Below, in pieces: positions 33,963 through 45,539 of a stretch of 64,000 nucleotides of DNA (the stretch's first letter is position 1; each line of letters begins with the position of its first letter). The stretch lies in the NCBI GenBank assembly GCA_014529385.2, contig CM043960.1:122437043-122501042 (forward strand), in the 5' to 3' direction. The DNA is from Adiantum capillus-veneris (lineage: Eukaryota; Streptophyta; Polypodiopsida; Polypodiales; Pteridaceae). The position numbers were made by a program, and so were the translations under genes. The notes under the pieces were generated by a model. It was given only the letters and a program-made list of their open reading frames with translations. It ran no database searches and was not told the DNA's origin.

Positions 33963-34342
33963 TGTCATAATAATCAATATCTAATTCTCCTAAATTATTT
34001 TCTCATGTTAAACTGATCATTTAATATGGGGAAGTGCTAGGGGAGAAAAAGCTAGAATATCGATTAAGCTAGCAGACCAGCCCCACAGTAGGGATCCAAA
34101 GGAGGGAAAATAGGGATCCAAAGGGGGGGGCATCTGCAAAAGAGCTATGTGCAACAATGGGCTCAAAAGACCCTAAGGTTCAGCCCATTAAGACTTCCAA
34201 AATGTTAAGGTTCCAAAATTCAAAGGTTGTGTCCAAAGGTCAAACATTAGGGGAATTGGATGCTTTGTGTGTGTCCCAAAAAGTCTTTGTCAAGCCCTAC
34301 ATAGGAGGGACCGAGCCCAAGAAGTAGGGGAAGAGAGAGAAA

Positions 34343-34374
<32 letters not shown>

Positions 34375-35569
34375 AGCTCTCTTAGTACACAAGGGCAAAG
34401 AGGGACACATGTCAGCTCCCTAGGCCAGATGCCCATAAGGTGTACTCAAATCCTATTGGATGGCCATGGAGGTGGACCAATGAGAATTAGGCTAGATTAA
34501 ATCTAGTTTAATTAATTTAAAAACACTTAATAAAAGAACCAATAGTAATTAAGCTCTCTAGAAGATTATTGGACAGTCTCCCAAGGGGTCCAATGAAGCC
34601 CAATGGCTTGCCTGATTCCTATTGGCCAGGAGGCAGAGGGGTCCAATGAGAGTTTAGTTAAATTTATTAATTACCTAAAGCTCTCAAAAGGGGAAAGGGT
34701 AACACATTTCAGAAGGCTATCACTCATGCTACTTAATTTCCATTGGCTGAGGCTAGGGAGGTCCAATAGGGCTGTAGCATGAGTAATTAGCAAGGGGGGT
34801 CGACCAAGAGAGAGTGGGGGCTGATTTTTGCAAGGCATTATCACACACACACTCACACAATCTCATGTGTGAAGCAAAGAAGACTCTCTCTCCTTCTCAA
34901 GCTTTAAGGGAAAGTTTACCACCTACTCCAAGCTTGTGAGAAGGGAGGCCTACACCAACAACTCTTGGATTTGTGATGCAAATCCAACCAAGATCCAAGC
35001 TTCAATGCATGCTCATCTCCTCTACCATGCTAATTACTAAGCTAAACTATGCTAATATGAGTGATTATGTGAGGAGATGTACATCTTTCTCGTATTCTAA
35101 GAATACTCCTTCTTTCTCTCAATCTACTTGCATACCCCGCTAGCTCTCACCATCTTTGAAGGTGTGTGAGGTGTTGGATCTGAGACCGTGAGGGAATTGA
35201 TGTTGTGTTTGATAAGTGTTTTTGCTTAGTGCATGAAGTTTCCATCTTCATTGCACTAGCTAGTATTGAAGGAACACAAAGAATTGTATTGTAGAATCTC
35301 TCTCTTGATGGGAGAAACCATAATACAAAGCCTTTTGGAGGGGGGACTGCTGGCTTCGTACGAATTCGGTCCTCAACTGTTGTCAATTGCTTAATTTCTC
35401 TCTCTTTTGAAGTATTGTTCATGCTATCTAACTAGGTGTTATGCTTTTTGTTGCTCTCTCTTGACCAAGCACTCTTGTTAATCTCATTAGCAATCTATTC
35501 TAATGAAATGCTCACTATGTTCATGCTATTTTCTGCTACACACAAGTTACTAGGCCATTAAATGTTACA
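33963..35569 (+). repeat. Solo LTR of the Gypsy-B family nested in Gypsy-C
   Basis: A 1607-bp LTR of the Gypsy-B family (TGTCATAA...TGTTACA) has no internal region and is flanked by a perfect AATCT duplication (33958-33962, 35570-35574). Removing the LTR and one duplicate rejoins the Gypsy-C RT frame (...NPR | NLHELRSFIG). The solo state is usually explained by recombination between the two LTRs of a full insertion. The AC tract is at about 34345-34374. Confidence 0.95.
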
Positions 35570-36250
35570 AATCTACATGAGCTAAGAAGCTTTATTGGTA
35601 TGTGCGCATACTATAGACGCTTCATAGAAAAATTCTCCCAAGTAGCAGGACCACTACATGACTTAACTAAGAAGAACATTAAGTATGTATGGACTGCTAG
35701 GGAGCAAAATGCTTTTGACAAGCTCAAGGAGAAGCTTACCTCTCAACCAGTCCTCATGCTTACCGATCTCTCAAAGCCATTTGAGGTCCAATATGATGCA
35801 TGTGGTGATTGCCTTGGAACACTTTTGCTTCAAGAAGGGCATGCCATAGCATATGAGAGCCGAAGTCTCAATACGGATGAACGAGTCTTAGGCATTTATG
35901 AGAAAGAGCTTTTAGTTGTCCTACATGCCCTAGACACATGGAAGCACTACCTATTGGGGACTCCATTTATCCTACAAACCGACCACCAAAGTCTCAATTA
36001 TTTCATGACGCAAACCAAGCTTTCCGACTAACAAATGAGGTGGGAAAATTTTCTTTCGCAATTTAATTTCCATATTGTTCACATTGTTGATAAGCACAAT
36101 CAAGTGGCTGGGGCACTTTCACGACGACCAAAAGTTAATACGGTGTCTATAGCTACTCACAATGATCTATCTTTTATGATAGATGAGTATGCTACTGACC
36201 CTGTCAACCCTTGCTTTGGAATGACCCATGTACAAATTTCTTTTAAATGA
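35570..36250 (+). pseudogene. Gypsy-C RT thumb and RNase H (C-terminal part), integrase deleted
   Basis: Continues from before the solo LTR: ELRSFIGMCAYYRRFIEKFS, then RNase H with FEVQYDACGDCLGTLLLQEG (catalytic D kept), YEKELLVVLHALDTW and FILQTDHQSLNYF. TAA near 36029-36031 falls before MRWENFLSQFNFHIVHI. The frame then reads DEYATDP and jumps at about 36207 to sequence matching the 3' untranslated region, so all of integrase has been deleted. Confidence 0.85.
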
Positions 36251-36580
36251 CCCATGTTTTTGTCTTATAAGACTAGTTCTCTTTTTAATTGTGCACAAAT
36301 TTAAACAGTATGCATGCTTAGAATCATGTTTGTGATGACGACGTCTCTCAAACACCAAGTAGAATTTGTCACTCTACTTTGGGAGAATGAAATGGACTAA
36401 AGAGCAAACATGCTTGTGGCAGCTATGTCTCCCAAGCACCAAATGGATTAGCCATCCATCTTGGAAAGATGTCGTAGGGTAAAGGGATCCTCTACCCGCT
36501 AAGTAAAATTGACTAATGACTAAGGCTTTATCTCTTCTACCTTATAGTCGAGGACGACTATGATTTCAAGAGAGAGGTAA
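36251..36580 (+). other. Gypsy-C 3' untranslated segment and polypurine tract
   Basis: The segment is similar to 25030-25396 of Gypsy-B (GTATGCATGCTTAGA..., CTCTACT...). It ends TCAAGAGAGAGGTAA at 36566-36580. Confidence 0.75.
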
Positions 36581-38119
36581 TGTCATAAAATCTAATATCT
36601 AACCAACCCAAATGATTTTCTCATGTTAAACTGATCACTTAATGTGGGAGAATAAACGGGAACAAGGTTAAGATATAGACATGTGCTTATAGATCTATCT
36701 CAATACGAGGCCAATGGTAAAGGGGCCCAAATGAGAGATGGTCTATCAAAGAGCAAGGCTAACCAATGGAGCATAAGACCTTAGGGTTAGCTTCATTGAA
36801 GACCTCCAATAATGAGTGTAAAAGTCCTTTGACCTTAGGTAAGCTAGGGCTATGCTTGAGGTGGGAACTCGGCCCAAGCTTAAGGTGCTTGAGGTGCTTG
36901 TCATGCTTGATGACTAAGGTGCTTGAGGTGATTGACATGCTTGAGATGCTAGGTCTATACTTGAGGTGAGAACCCAGCCCAAGCTTAAAGTGCTTAAGGA
37001 CCAAGCTTGTGGTGGGAACTAGGCCTATGCATGAGGGGCTTGAGGTGTCAAAAAGTCAAATCCAATCCCTACAAGGAGGGGGCAAGCCCTACAAGAGAGA
37101 GGATGAGAGAGAACACTCACACATGGCCTACTTGGTACAAAGAAAGCATAAGAGACACTTGGCAAGTTCCTCCTCATGTTGCCGTCATGGTGTGCCTGAA
37201 GCCTATTGGTTGCCACCCAAGGGGTCCAATGATAATTTAGGAGATTTAATTAATTGATTTTGCATTTATCAAGTCCTATCTCTCAAAGGGGACACTTGTC
37301 CCAAGGCTACCCTTGTTGCTTGGTATGACTCCTGCTTATGATTGGCTAGGCCTGGAGGGGTCCAATGAGCTACAAGGGGGGTCGACCAAAGCAAGCTAGG
37401 GGGTTGCTTAGGGGGTATACTCACCACACACACTCACATACACTCTCATTGTGTACTATACAAAGTGCAAGAGCTCCCTCTCCTTCTCCACGCAAGTAGA
37501 GGTTGAGAGCCTACACCAACACTCTTGGCTATGGAGTGCAAATCCAACCAAGAGCCATGCTTCAATGCTTAAAGCTTGCCATCTCCTTCTTCTTCATTAC
37601 TATGCTATTATGTATGCTAGCAAAAAGAGTTATGATAAGTGAGAAGTTAATTATTTCTCCTATGAAATGTTTCTTCTTCCTCTTCCCAACCCTCATTCCC
37701 TGCTAGCTCTCTCCACCTTCGAAGGTGTTTGAGGTCTTGGGACTGAGGCTTAGGATAGTTAAAGCTTTCTTCAAAATTTATGTTATGCTTGTGATGCTTG
37801 AAGCTTTCCATCTTCATTGCATCACCTAGGTCACAAGGAACACAAAGATTGTATTGTAACAAGTCTCTCTTAATGGGAGAAATCATAATACAAATGCCTA
37901 TTGGAGGGGGACCGGCTCCACATAAATCCGATCCTCAATTGTTGTCATGTTCTCTAAATTCTCTCTCTTGCAAAAGTATTGTTCATGCCAAGTTAACTAA
38001 TTCCTATGCCTATGTTGTTATCTTCAATTATGTTCACCCGCTATGCTCACAAAGTAATTTCTCAAAAATACACTCATTAATTTCCGCTACTCTCAAGTTA
38101 ATAGGCCAATTCCGTGACA
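36581..38119 (+). repeat. Gypsy-C 3' LTR (1539 bp), a diverged family
   Basis: It starts TGTCATAAAATCTAATATC and ends TTCCGTGACA. Ends and several blocks (GGGGTCGACCAA near 37380, the GCCTACACCAACA block near 37508) are shared with the Gypsy-B LTR, but most of the sequence has diverged. It contains ATTGG...CCAAT modules at 37201-37240 and about 37338-37370. It also holds an internal tandem array at about 36845-37045 built on GCTTGAGGTG and GGGAACT.GGCC words. Confidence 0.85.
36845..37045 (+). repeat. Degenerate tandem array in Gypsy-C LTR
   Basis: Three related units, roughly 50-120 bp apart, share CTATGCTTGAGGTGGGAACT and CCCAAGCTTAAGGTGCTTGA. They lie only in the LTR of the C family. Confidence 0.7.
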
Positions 38120-39134
38120 TGCCCCACTTCCTTCTCCTCTTCGTTGCCTTGGATTTTTTGGTCCATATAAAAGGATATACGTTGTATTTGTCCAATCCAA
38201 GGATCCATTGGGCATCATGCTCTCATGTTTCAATAAGAAGTATAATATTTGGTTCATTAGTTAGCTCATGTATACCAATTCCCACATTCCATGACTATCC
38301 ATTACATATCTCAAAGCATCCTCACAATCGTGAGTTCGTCTCATAGGTCATGTGTCCCTACTTGTTGGATGGATTTCCTTCTTTTTTGGGGGTGTGTGTT
38401 CTTCACAAGATAGCTCCTTAAGCTTTGCGATGAATATTGTGTTGTATAAGGGTGTAGTATTTGTACACAAAACATCCTGTACAATGTCCCTACTTGTTGA
38501 ATGGATTTCCTTCAGTTTTCCTTGATGAGATGGTTGCTTAAGCTTTTTTCTTCTCTCTACAAGTGCTTTGCAACAAGAATTTTGTTGTATAAGGGTGTTC
38601 AAGAGGGAATTGGGACAATCAATCTACTGCGCTCGCGTAGTAGAAAGATAATTTCAGTTTTCTCTTGCTCAAGATAGGGTAAGGGGGCCAATAGGGGAAC
38701 AGGTACCAGTGATGTAACATTTTTAAGTGACTATAATAGATTGAAAAAATTAAGAGAATGTTCCAGTAAAAGAACGAGATTACAATGTGGCTTTCAAAAA
38801 GCCTTGAGAAGAAGTTCATAAATCAAAACAAACAACCGAGGCCCTCGACACGCCCTTCACTGTACTACAACAGGATTCTGTGTCCGTTTTCACACCCCTG
38901 CCAATCATTACAGCTAGCGAGCCTCTTCCAATTATTATTATCACCTGCACCTGCACCTGCACTCAACAAGGACGTGATCAGCAATCAATAGAATCCACAC
39001 AGGTTGATATTTTATCGTATAACCAACCATGTACATTAAACGCAAAATAGCCTTCAAAAGAAAATGCGATTAATCCCAAATCAACCGGCTTTTCCTCCAA
39101 AATCACCTCAACAAGAAAGCGTTACAACAAACAA
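38120..39134. other. No gene seen; spacer upstream of a transposase gene
   Basis: Nothing is recognised as coding. There is an imperfect palindrome, CTACTGCGCTCGCGTAGTAG, at about 38624-38643. I could not find matching terminal inverted repeats for the downstream transposon. Confidence 0.5.
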
Positions 39135-39144
39135 CTATAAAAGG
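39135..39144 (+). promoter_or_regulatory. TATA box upstream of the DDE transposase gene
   Basis: CTATAAAAGG lies about 780 bp upstream of the transposase frame. It is followed by a C/A-rich leader with short tandem repeats (CCTCCTGCAAGCA at 39199 and 39244, period 45 bp; ACACCCTCATTCC repeated). The role is inferred from match and position. Confidence 0.5.
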
Positions 39145-39507
39145 TCACTTAGCCATAAACCACTTTGTTTCGTTAGCAGAGCACTCCAACACAGATCACC
39201 TCCTGCAAGCACTAAAGCAGAAAACACCTTCTCATACATATGACCTCCTGCAAGCATTGAAGCATAGAACACCTTCTTCACACAGAGAACACCTCATTCA
39301 CACACTCCATCAGACATCAACACCCTCATTCCCATGTGCACCAAACACATAGACATCATCACCCTCACACAGAGAGCGCCCTCAAACACATAGACATCAA
39401 CACCCTCATTCCTACGTGTACCACTTTGCCTCTATGTTGCTACTGTATCTGCAAATATTCAGAAGGACCAAAGTGCAGTATGATTCAAATACCAAGATGG
39501 CATCTAC

Positions 39508-39810
39508 AGCGCCTTGTGAGTGCAAGGCTTGCTTAATAGAGCGACATCCACAACTCGAAGGATTGCTTTGCACATCTTTGTTGTTGCACAAAAAGGGTGG
39601 CCATGTATGGGTTGTGGCACGGTACACGTACTTCCCATATTTTCATACAAAATACCAAGAAAGAAGCCTCCCTTCATTAGTCCAAAACCATCCTCATCAA
39701 ACACAGCTCCGAAGGTCAAAAGTCTAGACAAAAGCGCTCCCAAACCACCACCAAAGGGAAAGTTCTCAGTTAAAGAGTACTCTAATCTACTTTCCGATTT
39801 CCAAGGCTGA
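39508..39810 (+). other. Short overlapping ORFs between the TATA box and the transposase
   Basis: One frame reads MASTAPCECKACLIERHP from about 39498. Another runs 39520-39810 and ends KGKFSVKEYSNLLSDFQG with a Pro/Lys/Ser-rich middle. They may be a leader, an additional transposon ORF or an upstream exon. I recognise no domain. Confidence 0.25.
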
Positions 39811-39916
39811 CTATTCAAAAGGTAGAATATCCTCAAACATGGTTCTCACTACCCAACAAAAGATTCAATGATACTTAGTTAGGACACTCATTACTTATAC
39901 TTAATTTGGCTACATA

Positions 39917-42583
39917 GTGTGTGCAGAGTACATGGGAAAATCAAGACAGAAGATGCTATCACCGCGGCAACCACAAACGAGAAGACTATTCAAACAAATC
40001 TCTAAACGGTGCTTGCAGTTAGTGTCATCTGGAGAGCTAGATCAAAACATTGAGAATAGAGCTGAAACATTAAGAAAGCGCTCTTCAAGAGTGAAGAAGT
40101 CATCAAGAAACCCTCCACTTGCTATTCAAGCTAAACCTTCATTTCCCAAACCCAAACCTCAAGCAGAACACCAGCTTGCAACTCCTCCCTCAACTTCTCA
40201 ACATATCCCCGAGGATGTAGAAGCCACAACAAAAAGTAAAAAACACACCGATCTATCTTGGACGGAACAAGACATGGCCAAGGCATTGAAAGCTAGAGAA
40301 AATGGTCTTTCCTTGCAACAATGCTCGCTCCAATTTGGAATGAGCAAAACAACGATCTTATATTGGGAGGAGGGACGGACTCATTCAAAGAAAAAAGGGC
40401 CACCGACACAATTAACAGCAGAAGAGGAGTTTGTTTTGCTACAATGGATCTTTCTCAAGTGTGAGACGGGTCATGGCGTCTCCGTTTTAGATGTTAAATT
40501 GAAAGTAGCTGAAATCTGCCAGACTAGACATACATTATTTTCTAATGGAATACCTGGCAAAAGTTGATGGGAGAGTTTTTGTAAGAGACACCCAAAGCTT
40601 GTTTTTCGTGTTTTGGAGGGTTTGGATCAATCAAGGGCCACCCAGTTTAGACCGAAGATTGTAAGATCTTTTCATGACAACCTCCACAAACTTTATGCAG
40701 AGAATAACTATCCACCGACCCACATATGGAATGCTGATGAGACAGGATTCCAAGGCTCGCGTGACAAGGGGATGAAAGTTCTAGCAAAGAAAGGCACGAA
40801 GGCAGTCTACGGCATCACATGTGATTCAAGGGAATGGATGATTGTTCTTTGCTGTGTAAATGTAGCAGGTAACTTCTTAACCCATCCTTTTATATATAAT
40901 AATCTCAAAGAATATTATTTTGATGAATCACACTTGAGTATCGCTGTCATTTGTAAGTAGGCCATGCAATTCCTTCGTACTACATTTTCAAAGTTCAACG
41001 ACCTAATGGTAACTACATTCAAAACTGTGAGGAAGGAGCTATGATGGCATGTCAAAAGAAGGCTTGGATGATAGGCCAGTTGTTCCAAGCATGGCTGGAA
41101 CACTTCAAAAATTCAATATCTATAAGGTTTGGGAGAGATCATAGACATCTTCTCATTTTGGATGGTCACAGAACTCATGTATCACTCGAGGTTGTCTCTA
41201 AAGCATTTAATTCAGGCATAGATATAGTCACTTTACCAGCACACACCTCTCACAAGCTTCAACCTTTAGATGTTTCTGTATTCAAATCTTTAAAAGTTCA
41301 GTTTAGAAAGGAGAGGGACATTTGGCAACAAAGGGCATCATCCAAGCAAGCCACCAAGCAAGAATTAGCTACAATCGTTGCAAAGGCTATGCAATTGTCT
41401 TTCACGGAGGGTAACATCAAAGCCGGGTTTTGGGCTACAGGGATTTGGCCTCTCGATCCTATTGCAGTAAAGTTTGAAGGAATGCCATGAAACCACATAA
41501 ATCTGGCTGAAAACACATGTTTTGTTGCTGAGGAGATTTTATCTCAAGTACCAACTACTCCCGAGCATGTCTCAAATGAAGAGGAAGTAATTGAAGTTTT
41601 GAACCGGTCGGCTAATCAATTTGAAGAAAGTATGTATGCACAGCTTGATAACCAGCATATCTCAAACGAAAATGAAGCTGTTGAAGCCTTGAACGGAATG
41701 GCTGGTGAGTATGAGGAAAGCATGTATTCACAACATGAGCACACTAACTGAAGCTTTTTCATTTACTCAGCTTTTGGAAAATGATGTATGTGGTCTAGAA
41801 AGCAGGGATGAAATGCAAGCAGCAACACCAAGAGAAAGCAGCCTACTCAATTTTCAAACACTGAAACCAGCCAGGGCATATGTAGTAAGGCCACAAACGC
41901 CAGCTTCAACACAAGTGTTCACAGCTAGCATGCAATAGGGATTGCAGAACTCTAATCAAGGCCAACACGATGTTTCAACCCCATCAACATCACACCCAAC
42001 ACAAGCAGCATTGGAAGGAACACAACAAACATTAAATCATTGCAATCAAATTCCAAATGTCAATACATCACTTCTAACAACTCAACCATCAGACAAAGAG
42101 AACAGTTGGATTATTGACATTCTAAGGGTGCCGCCTATAGAGGTTTGCATTCGATAAATTAATCGCGAGCCATTTGTAGATTACACGAATAGTTTGATTC
42201 TCACATCTGCACAATATACTGAGAATATGAAAGCCAAAAAATTTAAGAAAGAGGAGGTGGCTAGAGCAAAGGAAGAGAAGCGACTTGAAAGGGAGAAAAG
42301 AAACTTCAAGCAAAGAGAGATGCTGCTAGACAACATCAGATGGAAGCTCAATAGGCAAAGCAGGTTAGGAGACATTGGAAGCTTCAACAGCAAATTGCAG
42401 AGAATCGTTTGCGCTCTATCCTATGGGAAGGTGGGTCAGTACAAGGTGTTCGACTACAGCCACTTCACATCGATCTACCTTATCAAGCCTATGCGCGAAG
42501 ACACAGGATGGAAAAGCTTCGTCAATCACGTTGAGTATCTTAACCCAATTTTGTCACTGCACTTGCATCTAAACTTTTTGTAA
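39917..42583 (+). pseudogene. Pogo/jerky-like DDE transposase gene (one stop, frameshifts)
   Basis: This would bind transposon ends and cut and paste the element. The first frame (39917-40567) has a basic N-terminus and a helix-turn-helix of Psq type at about residues 118-150 (DMAKALKARENGLSLQQCSL, FGMSKTTILYW). TGA at 40565-40567 interrupts a CENP-B-like second DNA-binding domain that continues (CKRHPKLVFRVLEGLDQSRA). The DDE core follows: NADETGF (D at 40736-40738), LILDGHRTH (D at 41161-41163) and HTSHKLQPLDVSVF (D at 41269-41271). The last two acids are 36 codons apart. A frameshift near 40950-40975 separates the first D from the rest. A charged tail (KKEEVARAKEEKRLEREKR) lies at 42230-42310. 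Function is lost unless the breaks are bypassed. Confidence 0.82.
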
Positions 42584-43236
42584 CAATTACCTAGCCAATG
42601 TAAAAGTCTGCTTCATAACCGCATCTTTTATCTGCCCATGATAGAAACTTTTTTCTCTTAAAAACCCTTTTTGAAAGTATTACCCAAGCTGTATGCAACT
42701 TTCTTCCATAATCTACTATTGTTTGTGCCACTTTACAAGCAAAGTAAACAAAATCCAGAAAATCAGATTCACAAGTTCATTTATATCAGGAATTTCAAAT
42801 CTCATTTCTCATGCAATTTATCACTTTCAACCCCATCAAATAGAAGATGTCTATTGATTGCTGAGTGAGGCAAGGGCCTCACCATAAAACACACATCTGA
42901 TTGTACTCCACTTCGACATGGCATTGAGCCTGGAAAGTTTAATGGATCCATGTCCTCTATCCCAAGTATGGTTCCTGCATGGAGACGATTTACATCAAGC
43001 ACAATTTTCTCTCACAGATTGCGAGTGCTTTAAACCTTGATAGAAAAAAGTATATTGCCAGAGACTTACTTGGGCTTGAAGAAGACAAAGAACATGCTGC
43101 GTGTTGCTACATCATGCCTTGTTGTGGCAACAACTCCTCCCCTTTTTGATAAGTGAATAATTATGATGAAGATGAAAAGGGCTTCTGTCTGTCGGGCACT
43201 ATTCACAGCTCAAGTAGTTGCCTTTGTAGCAGTACT
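42584..43236. other. No gene seen
   Basis: AT-rich spacer after the transposase. It probably contains the element's 3' end, but no terminal inverted repeat was identified. Confidence 0.5.
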
Positions 43237-43485
43237 GACATGTGCATGTGTTGCTCATGAGGGGGCTGTGTTATTCTGGCCAGTGTTGCTCATACACAGG
43301 GATAGTGGCATCGATCTGCCTTATAGGGACTTCAGTGAGCTGCTGCTTGTGGAAGTAGTGACCTGTGCGTGTGTTGCTCATGAGGGGGCGCATGTGTTGT
43401 TCTGGCATGTGTTGCTCATGAGGGGGGTGGACGCAGGGTTGGTGGCATCAATCTGCCATACAAAGACTTCAATGAGCTGTTGTGC
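43237..43485 (+). repeat. Two-copy about 123-bp tandem repeat
   Basis: Copies share GTGTGTTGCTCATGAGGGGG, a GTGTTGCTCAT word, CATC.ATCTGCC and GACTTCA.TGAGCTG. A 118-codon frame at 43163-43519 reads through both with repeated CACVAHEGA, but no domain is recognised. Confidence 0.75.
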
Positions 43486-43662
43486 TGGCGTTGATCTACT
43501 TGTGAAGAATTTGTGGTAAGCTGCTGCCGTTCTGAACGGCACTCCAATAGATTATGTAGTCTATCTCCTAGATTTGCCAGGCGTGCTGCGCAAGTGAGGG
43601 TTTCTTGTTAGCTGCAGGCAAATGCACTAAGCTTGAAGGTGATAGATTCGGCCACCTAGCTT

Positions 43663-43860
43663 GGTAGCCTGCTCGTGCGCAGAAGAGAGGGACATGGCCG
43701 CATGCTGCGACACGGGGGCAGGTAGGTGAGTACGTGCTCATTGCTTAGCATCGCTTGAAGGTAGCCTGATTGTGCGCAGAAGAGAGAGGGACATGGCCGC
43801 ATGTTGTAGCACGGGGGCAGGTAGGTGAGTGCGTGCTCACTGCTTAGCATCGACTGCTGC
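43663..43860 (+). repeat. Two-copy 97-bp tandem repeat
   Basis: Units begin GGTAGCCTG at 43663 and 43760. Both contain GGGACATGGCCGCATG and CACGGGGGCAGGTAGGTGAG. They are about 90% alike by eye. Confidence 0.85.
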
Positions 43861-44250
43861 AACATTTTAATGGGCACTCAATTGTCTACCAAGTCGATAA
43901 CGCATCCACGTGGGTGCCCTCTAGTGGTCCCGTGGTGGTTTCCAATCGAGCTATTATTGGTGATGGGCCAATCTGCCACACTTGAGTGTAGACACGTTTG
44001 GGGGGTCAGGTCCATCTCCTCATTCACTCCAATTTTTTTACACAGACTTAAAAAAAACTAACAATTGACCCACCTAAATTTACCAGAATCTCATTAGCTT
44101 AGTTACATTTGTAGAGCAACACGTGGCGCTCCTGCCCAAATGCTTACCTAATGAAAATTTGTTGAAATGACCCCCCAAATGACCTCTAGAATTAAGGTGT
44201 TCCCCTATTGGCCCCCTTACCCTAGGATACACAAAGCCTCAGGACTAAGT

Positions 44251-44294
44251 AACACCTATATTTAATGCAGGGCCATGTAATGGGATCAACGACG
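44251..44294 (+). repeat. Dispersed repeat, copy 1 (inverted relative to 50253-50293)
   Basis: AACACCTATATTTAATG ... GTAATGGGATCAACGACG matches the reverse complement of 50253-50293 with only a few differences. A word-rich stretch follows at 44346-44420, with four copies of CTAAACCTGGA. Confidence 0.7.
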
Positions 44295-44482
44295 AGTAAG
44301 TTCACGCACGAAGATCGAAAAGCTCGCAGCCGTAGATGTCTGCTCAAAAACTAAACCTGGACACGCACTAAACCTGGATTGCTTAAAAACTAAACCTGGA
44401 CAGGCGCTAAACCTGGACAACGTGGCCAATGCACCTCGAACTCACAATATTACAGCGTCAAAACGGTTTGGGATACACAATG

Positions 44483-44590
44483 AGCGCGCGGGTGAGGTGG
44501 TTAGCCCGCTTGACCCCCAAACGTGGACCCCCGAGGTTCGGGTTCAAATCGCATCGATGCGCCTTGTTTTTCACGCTGGCCCAGTTTAGC
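44483..44590 (+). mobile_element. tRNA-derived SINE-like segment
   Basis: It has a polymerase III A box (TGGTTAGCCCGC, 44498-44509) and a B box (GGTTCAAATCG, 44541-44551) at normal tRNA spacing. A T-rich and gene-unlike tail follows. The cloverleaf cannot be completed: the anticodon arm does not pair. A tRNA-derived SINE head is therefore likelier than a working tRNA. Confidence 0.5.
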
Positions 44591-44709
44591 GCCCTCCATT
44601 TTTTTGACGGCGCACCTTGTTACCTTGATTATCTAAGACCGATGTAATGTAAGGAGCAAGGCCAGCTATGCCATGTGCCCACATGTGATTGGCTTGCTAA
44701 ATGAGAGTG

Positions 44710-44713
<4 letters not shown>

Positions 44714-44755
<42 letters not shown>
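44714..44755 (+). repeat. (GA)n tract 1
   Basis: First of at least four long (GA)n runs within 0.9 kb. Confidence 0.9.
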
Positions 44756-44759
<4 letters not shown>

Positions 44760-44872
44760 GAAGAGAGAGAGTGAAGAAAGCAATGGCAATGATTTTAAAA
44801 AAAAGAGACCGAAAAACAAGTGGCCAGCCTGCAATTTATAGCAGTGATGTGATTGCGTTGTTATACTCCTCG

Positions 44873-44873
<1 letters not shown>

Positions 44874-44927
<54 letters not shown>
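44874..44927 (+). repeat. (GA)n tract 2
   Basis: Second long GA run. Related words (CAACGTAATCACTCTAGGC, GCTGCACA) recur between the tracts, so the whole block has been amplified locally. Confidence 0.9.
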
Positions 44928-44928
<1 letters not shown>

Positions 44929-45472
44929 AAGCAGTTGACGTGCAGAGGTGGCATAGAGCAGATTGACGCAGAGCAGAGGCAGAGGCAATTGACGTGCAGA
45001 GGTGACGTAGAGTAGAGGTAATTCTTTTAATTCGTTTGCTTTAATATAGTTTTGCTTTTCCATGCTGCTGCACATCGTTATCACTCTAGGCGGGGAGAGG
45101 GGGAGAGAGAGAGAGGGAGAGAGGGGACTACTGCTGCACAACGTAATCACTCTAGGCCGGGCCTGTTAATATAGAATCTGCAGGCTCAACCCTTGCGTGA
45201 ATCGTCATGAGAGCTCGCACAGAGAGAGGACTACTGCTGCACAACGTAAGGTCATGCCTGTTAATATAGAATCTGCAGGCTTAGCCCTTGCGTGAATCGT
45301 CATGAGGCAAGCTCGCACAAAGAGAGGCAACTACTGCTGCACATTGTAATTACTCCCTGCTACGCATCGTTTTGGCTGACTCCAAGCCGGAGAGAAAAAA
45401 TAAAAGACTGTTGTGTTTTGGCTCACTACAGGCCGAGAACACTAGCTCACAGCATTTTGGCTCACCCCAAGC

Positions 45473-45475
<3 letters not shown>

Positions 45476-45531
<56 letters not shown>
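45476..45531 (+). repeat. (GA)n tract 3
   Basis: Third long GA run. It is bounded by GCCGAAGAG on the left and GGACTC.AGTCTGAGACGC on the right. The right-hand flank recurs after the shorter run at 45590-45617. Confidence 0.9.
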
Positions 45532-45534
<3 letters not shown>

Positions 45535-45539
45535 CTCTA

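Larger units (their letters stand above)
32040..38119 (+). mobile_element. Gypsy-C: 5'-truncated chromovirus relative with a nested solo LTR
   Basis: Order: Gag knuckle, protease, RT, (solo Gypsy-B LTR), RT end and RNase H, then a deletion that removes integrase, then the 3' untranslated segment, polypurine tract and 3' LTR (36581-38119). Pol is closely similar to Gypsy-B. No 5' LTR is present in the window. The element is dead. Confidence 0.82.

Noticed and set aside
38624-38643. Palindrome considered as a transposon terminal repeat
   Set aside because: No matching inverted copy was found downstream of the transposase.
43163-43519. 118-codon ORF with a hydrophobic start that might be a signal peptide
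   Set aside because: It only reads through a two-copy tandem repeat and matches no domain.
44483-44572. Functional tRNA gene
   Set aside because: A and B boxes are good, but the anticodon arm does not pair and the acceptor stem is weak. It was scored as a SINE-like segment.
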